Below are positions 55,701 to 64,000 of a stretch of DNA of 64,000 nt, piece by piece (position 1 is the first letter of the stretch; each line of letters opens with the position of its first letter). The DNA comes from Zygnema cylindricum (Eukaryota; Streptophyta; Zygnematophyceae; Zygnematales; Zygnemataceae), in contig JBBHKE010001526.1 in assembly GCA_037447655.1 (NCBI GenBank), forward strand, positions 62,001-126,000, written 5' to 3'. The notes under the pieces were generated by a model that saw nothing but the letters and a program-made list of their open reading frames with translations, did not search any database and was not told the origin of the DNA. Both the position numbers and the translations under genes were made by a program.

Positions 55701-57190
55701 AAGCTCAGTGACGACGAACAACGCAGCGCCAGATGAAGCGCAGGATCCGAATCTTAGCGCAGTCACTAGTACGGTGCAAGTGGACGAACACTGGCTAGGT
55801 AGGATCAAGGCGGCTTACGGCAAAGACGTGACGATGAAGGAACTCATTAGACGGAAGGTTTTAATTCGAACCGCTAATGGTATGTGGCGGTACAGACCGA
55901 GTCGAACACCACAACTTTATGTTCCAACAAACCCGGAGTTACGTCATGTGATACTTAAATGAGTCATGACGAGCCACTTAGTTGACATTTTGGGCGGGAT
56001 AAAACAACCCCACGTGTTGCTGAGGCGTATTGCTGGCCAATTATGATTCGCGATATTGCAAAGTACGTCCAGACATGCTATTCCTATAACAGGAATAAAT
56101 TGGAATCGGGACACCAAGGTCTATTACAACCTATTCCGATACCATCTGTTCCTTGGGAGGCGATCTCGATGGATTTCATCGTGGCTCTCCCATTGACTAA
56201 GGAAGGTTATGATTCCATTTTCGTCGTCGTGGACTATTTGACAAAAATGTCTCATTTCCTACCCACGTCAACTACAGCTACTGCGCGGGATGTCGCGGAC
56301 TTGTTCTTTCGAGAGATATTTCGCCATCACGGATTTCTGAAGAAGATCGTCAGCGACCGCGATCGAAAATTCGTAAGCCACTTTTGGAGGAACCTATTCG
56401 AGCTGTGTGGCACGCAGTTAGCCATGTCCACAGCTTACCACCCTCAGATTGACGGGCAGACTCAAAGGGTGAATCGAACTTTGGAGGAGGCTTTGTGGGC
56501 ATACGTCTCAATTGATTAAACGGATTGGGTGAACCATCTAACGGCGATAGATGTGGCGTACAACAGTGCGGTGCACCCGTCCACAAATGCTACACCATTC
56601 TCCCTTAATGGTCCACAGCCCACCCTACCCTAAAATCTATTGGTGGCAGATTACCCTACACTCGCAGCCATGGATTTTGCCAAAATACTGCGAGAGAACC
56701 TGGTAAAGGCGGCAAAGGCGCTCCATGTGGCCAAGGATCCCCAAAAGTCGCAGGCCGACACTCACCAGAATGACACCGTGGTCAATGTGGGTGATAATGT
56801 TCCCCTTAATTTGGCAAACTTATCATTGTCGGGTGCCTTATCGAAGAAATTAGCACCAAAATTCACGCGCACATTCACTATTCTTTGGCGGGTGGGAGAG
56901 GTGGCATATAAGTAGGATATACCAAACGACTAGCATATCCACAATGTGTTCTATGTTTCCCTTCTCAAACCGCTTCGCGACCCTGATTCGATATTTGCTG
57001 GTCGCCGACAAAATACTCATTTACCACTTGTTAAAGGTACTTCGGATGAGTATGAGGTGTAAGAGATCCTTTAGTCGCGTCGCTCTTGAGCTTCAAACTC
57101 AAACCAATATTTGGTCTGTTGGAAGGGCTACGGAGTTGAGGACGACTCTTGGGTGGACGAGGAGGACCTGCATTCTCCTGAGTTGCTGCG
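52748..57190 (+). pseudogene. Ty3 chromovirus G gag-pol, decayed
   Basis: Gag from the ATG at 52748 (coiled-coil-like start, then PDEFDPARHKNHDTWLF) has a zinc knuckle (CFQCGSPHHMAREC near 53610). A retroviral-type protease follows, then RT ([17 protein letters not shown] near 54410; FLDDILVYS near 54870), RNase H (TDASDTAIGAIL near 55290) and integrase (EAISMDFIVALP to VNRTLEEALWAYV, 56158-56510). A chromodomain ends the frame (YLVCWKGYGVEDDSWVDEED, about 57100-57170). Breaks include stops at 53072-53074, 53906-53908, 54618-54620 and 54891-54893 and shifts near 55000, 55260 and 55960. The protease Asp is Gly (GSGT for DSGA) and the integrase catalytic Glu is Gln (GQTQRVNR for GQTERVNR). It cannot act on its own. 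Confidence 0.93.
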
Positions 57191-57693
57191 TCGGTTTCAG
57201 CAGAGTGCGGACACTCGGCTTCACCAGAGGGGAAATCGCAGCGGTCGCAGTTAAAGAACGAATTGCTGGATTGCAACCATCGCAATTATATCGGGGACAC
57301 GGCGAAAAAACGCAGCGGCGATGTTACCGCGCCACAACAATATAGCTGCGCAGCCACCGCAGCGCAGCACGGTCACGGTGTCGTCAAAGAAGCGCAGCGC
57401 CACCGCTGCGCTGACAAGGAAGCGCAACGGCACAATTGTGTCTAACCACATTGGTGGCAACAAACCCTCATTTCGCCGCAGCAGCGCAATCTCACAAATG
57501 TTGGACACTGCGATACCCTCGGAAACTGCGACGCTTCGCAGAGTCCAAATGTGAAACCCTTAACCCTTTTTGATACATTAGCCATTCGCCCTCACGACGA
57601 GTCCAGTTTAGACAGTCTGGATAGTGTTTCACTCTGCACCACCAGCTAACCTTCGCTTCTGAAGTTACCTGAATTGTCACACACGACTGTGTC
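57191..57693. other. Spacer between pol and the extra ORF of element G
   Basis: GC-richer than the surroundings, with repeated GCGCAGC motifs (57300-57480) that resemble the AGCGTAGCA repeats in the LTR. No sensible frame. Confidence 0.5.
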
Positions 57694-59007
57694 CATGGCG
57701 TCGGCGTCCTCCCCACCCTCAAAACGGAGGAGATTGGTATGGGTGGGGCAAAGGGATGTGGCCCGTTGGGATAGACAGTTAGTAGCAACAGAGGCCATGG
57801 TAGAGGCGGACCGGAGAAGGGAAGTAGAAACGGAGCCTGAAACAGAAGAAACTGCCAGTAGCGAGGCCGGGTCAGCAAGGACCAGTGGAGGGGAGGGGTC
57901 AAAGAATTCACATGACCCCGAGTATGCCCCACTACGAGAGTAGGATCAAGAGGATGAGGAGGATCATGAGCTCTCGGAGGCGGAGGAGCCAGAACGCGAA
58001 CCAACACCTCCGCCATTTGAGGAGCGCGCCTTGGATCTGGAGGTGAAGAGGGACCGCAACAAGGAGAGTACCGTAGACGAGCACTCATCGGAAAGCGCAG
58101 AAAAGAAAGCGGAAGCACAATACCCCAATGGGGATGATGTGTTTCTCCTTTGGGGAAATCGAAAGGAGACGACCGAGGAAAGTGAAAAGGGTGAGGAAAT
58201 TCCCTACTACCTCTTTCCAACCCTGTCGACACACGGCATCGGGATCTCACCTTCATCTTTGCGAAGCGCTTGTATTTGGATCCAAAGGAGTGGCCTGAGG
58301 AGTGACGTACGAGAAAACCTGGGGATCCTATCTTTATTCCCGCCAGCGTTCCTTTACACCCTGCTTGGAATGTCATGAGAACAAAGGACCTCGGTAACAA
58401 CCACAAGGGTTATGTGCAGCTAAACCCCCATGCCCTGCCATTTGTGGAAGTAGTTGAGGATAACTACCGGTACAGGGTGGATGTTCCTGGGTTACTCCGT
58501 CGTTATCACCCGTGGGATGTTCGCCTCCATTACACCATCGCTCAGGCAGAGGTTACACCTGAGGTACGGGCACTCAAGCTGGCCCGGAAGAACGCTCTGG
58601 AGCAAGCCCGGGCTGCCTGGAAACTTGCGTCCTTTAAGCTAAGGAAGGTACCTCGGTTGGAACCGGCCGACGCAGAGGCGGAAGACGAACAACAGATAGC
58701 TGAACCCGAAGCCCCCCGAATTCCGGCCCCTGAGGAGCCTGCACCGGCGGCCATCCCGCCGCAACCCGAGGGACCAGATGCTGTACCGGAGGAAGGGGAG
58801 GACTAGGTTCGGGAGCGAATTATTCGGAGACGATTGGCAGCCGCAGACCATCATATTGCGCTGCTGGAGACCCGTTGTGAGCAGCTCCAATACCAACTCC
58901 ACACCTTGCAACAGGAGTTCGAGGAGTACCGGAGGAGACGTACGGCATACTTTGATATCTACAGTTTCCCTGAGACAGTAAGGTTCAGCTGGACGTTGAA
59001 GCCCTAG
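57694..59007 (+). pseudogene. Extra ORF of chromovirus G, between pol and the 3' LTR
   Basis: Plus-strand frame starting ATGGCGTCGGCGTCC. It continues past one TAG (57941-57943), a TGA near 58304 (with a shift between about 58140 and 58230) and a TAG at 58804. The predicted protein begins with a basic SKRRRLVWVGQRDVARWDRQ segment (nuclear-signal-like). It continues with a long acidic Glu-rich region, a globular part (GYVQLNPHALPFVEVVEDNY near 58410-58470), a Pro/Glu/Ala-rich part, and a C-terminal coiled coil (about 58810-58945). No membrane segment or signal peptide is visible, so it is not env-like. Function unknown. The position matches the accessory third ORFs of some plant Ty3 elements. 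Confidence 0.5.
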
Positions 59008-59017
59008 TGGGAGGCAC

Positions 59018-59534
59018 TGTAACAAGGTTACAAAGTTGGGTACTTAGTAGATAGCAACTAGGCTGCTATAGTTGCGGTGTCAGAGCAGCGCAGCTACGAT
59101 TCTAGACCAGCGTAACATAGCAGCGTAGCAACTTAGCGGCGCAGCAACTAAGTAGCGTAACAGTATAGCACCGGAGTATAGCAACGCAGCATAGCACTAT
59201 AGCAACACCGCGGAATGTAGATAGAACGGTATAGTTCTAGAAGGATATTTTGGATTGATTTTGGATGACCGTGACGGTCCACGTGTATAGTTGTACAGTA
59301 CTAGGTTAACTTTCAGTTGTTACTTTAAATAGTGAAGTATGTCTAGTCAGTAGGACACTCTTTGAGTAAACCTTCGCAGCGAGCGCTGAAGCTTTTAACT
59401 TTCTTCTGAGTAATAAAGTGTAACCTTTTCTGTCATTGCTGTGCACTCCTGCTGTTGCTACGGGAAGGCAAGGTCCTTGGAGCCTTCCGCTGTGCATTGT
59501 GGTATATTCTGGTGAATACACTCACCTCGTTACA
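59018..59534 (+). repeat. 3' LTR of Ty3 chromovirus G
   Basis: 517 bp, TGTAACAAGG to CGTTACA, after the purine tract AGTGGGAGGCAC. It is followed by CTAGT, the target duplication. It lacks the MITE of the 5' LTR and so shows the empty site (ACTTAGTAGATAGCAAC). Confidence 0.93.
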
Positions 59535-59539
59535 CTAGT

Positions 59540-60493
59540 GTTTCCTAGCACGACCGTCTATTTCTAGTGTTTACTGTCACGGCCTTCCATCATGTCATGC
59601 CAGTAGACATTGTTTCTCAATTATGATTGGCGCCACGTAAGTTAATTTCAGATTCCTAAAATCTAGAAATATTCTTCAAGCTGAAAATCTGTACATAATA
59701 TTTGTACGGGTGGAGGTAGTTAATGGTTCGTACGAAAATTTTGCGACCAGATTTTCATTTTGAAATTAAAAATCAAAATTTTGAAACGGAATGTCAAAAA
59801 GGCGCCGCAAATTTTTAAGGTCAGCGGATGTCAGAAGGAGCGTGCGAAGATATTTCGGTCGACCTTCATACACCGTGGCGGAAAGCACATGGCGTGTACA
59901 ATGTGTTCGATTCTCATCGCTTGTTGGTGTTGGATTTTTTTTTTTTACTTTTCACGTGTACCAATGGTACGCGACCAGTCTGAAGAAACTCTCCTCGCCG
60001 AGGAGAGTCTGTTCAAACTGGACGATGTGTGTGATTGCTTCGAGAATCTAAAAAAGTGAAAAATCCAGCAGTTGATACTTATGCCTATAATATTTGAGCC
60101 ATCTAGTGGACATGTTTCATCATGTTTCGTCTTACAAAAAAAAGATAATCATACAAATTTGTACGAGATCGTACGGCGTCTTGTAAATAACCCACTTTTC
60201 CTCTAATGGAAGTTCACCCTTAGTACTTTTTAGTCTGTTAATTTTGGGGCGTTTACCTTTAGGTGACGGGACGAAAATCACGTTTTACGTAGCGTATCAG
60301 ACAATTTGTCTTTTTTGCTAAAATTTCATATTATACAAAATATTAAATTTAAAAAATACCATATATCGCGATATATATCGCGATGATTTATTCTGGCCCG
60401 GTACGATATTATATCAAAGAGTCTGCTCAATTGATATTCGATATATCGAATATCAAAATATCGCGATATAGATTTACCCGATACCTAACACTA
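59540..60493. other. No gene; hAT-type MITE fragment
   Basis: 60225-60492 matches the first part of the MITE 51393-52229 in reverse orientation and ends CCCGATACCTAACACTA. 59620-59700 also resembles its interior. Short frames at 59760-60059 overlap in two phases and lack domains. Confidence 0.5.
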
Positions 60494-60691
60494 CACCTTG
60501 AATCGTTATTAGCGTATAGAAATTATTAGTGTAAAGAAAAAATTAGCGTCATTCATTCTAATTTAGTGTCAAGAGACTTGGTAGATTATGGTCCACGTCC
60601 TTAAATAGTGTAATTTATTATATTTAAGGTATCAATGTCAAAATTTTGGGGTGCTGATATAGCGTACATAAGGCTAATAACGATTCACGGC
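60494..60691. mobile_element. CACCTTG-type TA-target MITE
   Basis: About 198 bp, left end CACCTTGAATCGTTATTAGC preceded by TA, right end GCTAATAACGATTCACGG. The right terminal bases are damaged (CACGGCAG instead of CACGGTGTA). Confidence 0.6.
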
Positions 60692-60933
60692 AGAGGTCGC
60701 AAAAGTCAAAATTTTTCATACTCGAAACCGACCGTTTTTTTTTTTTCAAAATCTGAGTAACCGACGCCCGACCGAATTTTGTCACGCTCCAAAATTGTTA
60801 ACCGTTAACGGACCGTCGTTTACGAAAAAAAAAATTAACCGAAACTCAATTTCTGGCGACCAACCGTGCCCGCCCGTAACCGAAAAGGTACAAAATTACA
60901 ACGCTCATTGTTATTAACGTTAAGCATTTATTA

Positions 60934-61027
60934 CACCACGAATCGTAATCATCGTAAATAAGTAATTAATGTTATCCATTCCAATGTAGGTTTTTTCGTT
61001 TTTTCAAAACAAAGTTGTACTCTACAG
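60934..61027. mobile_element. Truncated CACCACG-type MITE
   Basis: Left end CACCACGAATCGTAATCATC after TA. The sequence stops where the palindromic MITE pair begins, and no right end is visible. Confidence 0.4.
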
Positions 61028-61029
61028 TA

Positions 61030-61612
61030 CACCGTCGATCGTATTTAGCGTGTTGAACACTAATTCGGCGCCCCTAAATTTTGAGGGTTTTACCTAAAAT
61101 AGGGTGAAGGATACTAATTTTTCCTGTACGCTAATTACGAGATGAACAATTAGTGTTCACCATTTTAATTTATGTATATTTTTATTAGTGTGGATTACGG
61201 AACGTGTCGGTTCGTATAAAAATGTACTTTTTTATCATACTAGTACGGATGCTTTAATAAAATCTCTGCTATCACACGAAAAACTGCCCTGTGAATTAAA
61301 GAATTTCATATTTGTACCTGTTTTAGTGTAAATTTGTTTGTCGCGTATTGTCTACACCCTAAAAAACCGAATTTAGAGTTAGGAATTAATTAGAGTGAAA
61401 GTATGCGACAGTGTACGAATTGTCAAAATCTGTACTTTTACCTATATTACTGTGGGTATCCTCTCGACAAATCAGCTGTACCCATATTGGCGTACGTTGA
61501 AAAATTAGTGTATAACTTTTTTTTCGAAAATTTTCAAGTCGAAATTAGTGTACATGACACTAAATTATTCTACACACTAATAATTTATACACGCTAAATA
61601 CGATCGACGGTG
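61030..61612 (+). mobile_element. CACCGTCGATCG MITE, left arm of palindrome
   Basis: 583 bp with ends CACCGTCGATCGTATTTAGC and GCTAAATACGATCGACGGTG. It is followed after 28 bp by a reverse-complement copy (61641-62224) with roughly 95% identity by eye in the stretches I compared. Confidence 0.88.
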
Positions 61613-61640
61613 ACTGTACAGTACACCGTCGATCGTAGTA

Positions 61641-62224
61641 CACCGTCGATCGTATTTAGCGTGTAGAAATTATTAGTGTGTATAATAATTTAGTGTCATG
61701 CACACTAATTTCGACTTAGAAAAATTTCGAAAATAAAGTTATACACTAATTTTTCAACGTACGCCAATATGGGTACACCTGATTTGTCGAGAGGATATCC
61801 ACACTAATATAGGTAAAAGTACAGATTCTGGCAATTCGTACACTGTCGCATACATTCACTCTAATTAATTCCTAACTCTAATTTCGGTTTTTTAGGGTGT
61901 AGACAATACGCGACAAACAAACGTACACTAAAACAGGTACAAATATGAAATTCTTTAATTCACAGGGCAGTTTTTCGTGTGATAGCAGAGATTTTATTAA
62001 AATATCCGTACTAGTATGATAAAAAAGTACATTTTTATACGAACCGACACGTTCCGTACTCCACACTAATAAAAATTTACATAAATTAAAATGGTGTACA
62101 CTAATTGTTCATCTCGTAATTAGCGTACAGGATAAATTAGTATCCTTTACCCTATTTTAGGTGAAACCCTCAAAATTTAGGGGCGCCGAATTAGTGTTCA
62201 ACACGCTAAATACGATCGACGGTG
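61641..62224 (-). mobile_element. CACCGTCGATCG MITE, right arm of palindrome
   Basis: 584 bp, the reverse complement of 61030-61612, flanked by TA on both sides. The 28-bp spacer (61613-61640) contains an extra partial terminal repeat (CACCGTCGATCGTAG at 61624-61638). Confidence 0.88.
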
Positions 62225-62236
62225 TACTGTACTGTA

Positions 62237-62345
62237 CACCGCGCATCGTTATTAGTGTCAAGGTCACTAATTTGGGTTCTTAAAATTTTGATTTTTTTCC
62301 AAAAATAGTATACGTGATTTTAATTTTTCCTTGTACGGTACTTTC
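62237..62345 (+). mobile_element. 5' fragment of the CACCGCGCATCG MITE
   Basis: Closely matches the first about 110 bp of the MITE at 21036, then changes abruptly to unrelated TACGG-rich DNA. Confidence 0.65.
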
Positions 62346-62754
62346 TATGCTTGTACACGTCTGGAGAATAAGACGTACAGTTGAGTGTACAGACCGTACA
62401 TTTATCTGTACGGTCCGTACAGTTATCGTCGATAATTATCGTTATCGGCATTATCGCCGATAAGTACGCGATATTATCGGCTACTTATCGGCGATAAGAC
62501 CGATGTCGATATATCGTACCAATATATCGATTATCGGATACCCGAAAAAAGGTCCATATCAGTTATCGGCAAATCCTTACCGATACACAACACTGCTACA
62601 AAGGGCTCAGGCTTCTTGCGTGGTTTTGGCACTAAACGACAAAAAGGTGTAAAAATGATATTTTAATGCCATCAGATGTCGGCGATCGGAAGATCGGACG
62701 GTTGACCTTGCCACTTAAAAACCCTAAAAAGTAAAACCCCTTAAAAGTAAAAAC
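62346..62754. other. No gene; hAT-like fragment with palindromic CGATAA repeats
   Basis: 62430-62596 has dense ATCGCCGATAAG and CGATATATCG palindromes and ends CCGATACACAACACTG, similar to the terminus of the TAGTGTTGGGTATCG element. Confidence 0.5.
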
Positions 62755-63031
62755 CATAGTTCAAAAGTAGGTGAAAGTAGGCCCATACATGCCTATTGTA
62801 TGCAAAATATACTATATGACCTTAACACCCATATTGTATACGGACCTATTCGGACCAATTAAAACATTCGGACCAAAAAATGTTATTTACTACGTCAGAT
62901 TCGGACGATCGGACGGACGGTCGCTGATCAAAGTAGCGATGTAACAAGATCACATGAAAAGCCCATAACACAACTTACGATAAAGGCGCCGACCAAAGGC
63001 CTACCATAAAAACGCCTACTTTTGCACTATG
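62755..63031 (+). mobile_element. hAT-type MITE, CATAGTTC family, copy 3
   Basis: 277 bp, same structure and orientation as 5957-6232. Flanking 8-mers GTAAAAAC (62747-62754) and GTACAAAC (63032-63039) differ at one base. Confidence 0.85.
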
Positions 63032-63185
63032 GTACAAACCTTAATAAAGTGCGCACTGAAAAAAATGGGTGTGTATAATACTAATACGCGAAAGAAATAA
63101 AACTATAAAAGCCTCTGAATCGGAGTGACGTGACGGCCAAAACAATCCAAAGGAGAATTGACGAATGAACGTTTACGGTACACTA

Positions 63186-63402
63186 CACCGTGTATCGCTA
63201 TTAGTGTTCACATTGTTTTCGCCACTTAAAACATCTTTTCTCCGTACACACTTGTCCGATTTTCAATTTGAGACCGCCTATCGGAAGCTGAGAATATTAC
63301 CTTTCAATCGTCACCGTCAGATCCAAAATCCGACAGGTGTGTACGGAGAAATTAGGTTTTTAGGGGCGAAAAAAACATTGACGCTAATAGCGATGCGCGG
63401 TG
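63186..63402. mobile_element. Short CACCGTGTATCG MITE with nested inverted core
   Basis: 217 bp, ends CACCGTGTATCGCTATTAGT and CTAATAGCGATGCGCGGTG. Its core (63238-63352) is bounded by inverted CCGTACACAC / GTGTGTACGG and matches the core of both 8149-9399 tandem units. Confidence 0.7.
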
Positions 63403-63629
63403 GTACCTTACCTGTACAGCTGTCCTGTAGTTGCACTACAATACAGTACAGTACTAATTTTAATAAAGTGCGCACTAAAAATAACCACTTTTACCAAATG
63501 TTTTAAGGTGAGAGGGAAACGAAAATTGAGTCCTTTGGACTGCGCTTCTCGCCATGATGGCGAATGACGCTCTCCTCCTCCTCCCTCTCTCCCTCTCTCT
63601 CTCCCTCTAACCTCACACTCTCATTCTGT

Positions 63630-63679
<50 letters not shown>

Positions 63680-63682
63680 AAA
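63403..63682. other. Probable 5' region of the 63683 gene; CT/GA inverted tract
   Basis: A CT-rich tract (63571-63608) is followed by a GA-rich tract (63629-63680), giving a potential hairpin next to the start codon. No other feature. Confidence 0.4.
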
Positions 63683-64000
63683 ATGGCCCCATTCCATTCC
63701 TCCTCCTCCCTCCTCCCTTCTAAACCCATCTCTCTCTCTCCTCCCTCCAACTCCCTCCCTCCCTCCGAACACCTCTCTCCTTCCCCCTCTCCCTCTCCCT
63801 CTCCTCCTTCCTCTCTCCCTCCCTCCCCTCTCCAAATCTCCCATCTCCTCCAATCCCTCTCCCTCCCCCTCCCGTCCGTACACTTCCTCACCGTCCACCA
63901 GGCCCTCACCGACATCCGTACACTCTCTCTTCGCGACTCGGCCTCCCGCGAGGCCCTCGCCTCCTCGTCCGTACTGCCCGCCATCCTCCCTTTTTTGGAC
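63683..64000 (+). CDS. Start of an unidentified gene, possibly ARM/HEAT-like
   Basis: ATG at 63683 (context AAAAATGG), with 106 codons open to the window end. Residues 1-55 are Ser/Pro/Leu-rich from a CCCTCT-type repeat. After about residue 65 the sequence becomes a normal amphipathic helix pattern (VHFLTVHQALTDIRTLSLRD, then SASREALASSSVLPAILPFL). This resembles the beginning of armadillo/HEAT repeats. The change in composition and the higher G+C support real coding. The family is a guess. Confidence 0.45.
   Translation, partial: MAPFHSSSSLLPSKPISLSPPSNSLPPSEHLSPSPSPSPSPPSSLPPSPLQISHLLQSLSLPLPSVHFLTVHQALTDIRTLSLRDSASREALASSSVLPAILPFLD

Noticed and set aside
57694-59007. Envelope gene making element G an endogenous retrovirus
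   Set aside because: No signal peptide, membrane segment or fusion-type features. Acidic and coiled-coil composition instead.
1-64000. CRISPR array or prokaryotic operon
   Set aside because: No regularly spaced direct repeats with unique spacers, no Cas-like proteins, and everything else (introns, LTR elements, MITEs) is eukaryotic.

Overview
The window is eukaryotic nuclear DNA, AT-rich and dominated by mobile elements. I infer a green-lineage organism (alga or early-diverging plant). The reasons are a decayed 5.8S rRNA with green-type motifs (GATATCTTGG, CCCGCAACGATGAAG), interstitial TTTAGGG-like runs, plant-type Copia and chromovirus retrotransposons, and a fragment resembling a TyrP-type permease of plants and algae. 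This assignment is an inference.

Layout. 1-3968: 3' part of a Tnt1-like Copia element (A) with its 3' LTR, followed by a tRNA-like sequence. 4046-10530: no convincing gene, but hAT-type MITEs, a 0.6-kb tandem duplication, a tRNA-derived SINE and one unexplained GC-rich open segment. 10535-28215: a nested cluster of Copia elements. Plus-strand element B (11155-23781) is split by minus-strand element C (11895-16997, TSD GACAA), by MITEs in its LTRs, and by deleted element D (21718-23609). Element F (23948-28215) follows in a GAGAGG microsatellite. 28854-47532: the only host gene with clear function, a minus-strand R3H plus UPF1/IGHMBP2-like helicase. Five exons are recognised and their phases fit. 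Its introns hold (CCCTCT)n arrays, repeated copies of the exon 4 3' end, an isolated permease exon, Copia element E (33461-38488, TSD GACTC), and an rDNA fragment (45465-45902). 47533-51355: AT-rich DNA with telomere-like runs. 51356-59534: a decayed Ty3 chromovirus G (TSD CTAGT), with a hAT-type MITE in its 5' LTR and an extra ORF between pol and the 3' LTR. 59540-63402: MITEs, including a 1.2-kb palindrome. 63683-64000: the first codons of an unidentified plus-strand gene.

How it fits together. The B/C/D/E/F Copia family has GGTTATGGGCC immediately after the 5' LTR. This is complementary to the anticodon arm of initiator tRNA-Met (half-tRNA priming, as in Drosophila copia and yeast Ty5). 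The gag ATG lies inside the LTR, so every 3' LTR carries a start codon pointing into flanking DNA. The chromovirus instead has a classical PBS for the tRNA 3' end. In the helicase gene, CCCTCT arrays form the polypyrimidine tracts of at least two 3' splice sites, and duplication of an array-exon-end unit has expanded the intron. I saw no CRISPR array, prokaryotic operon or functional rRNA gene.
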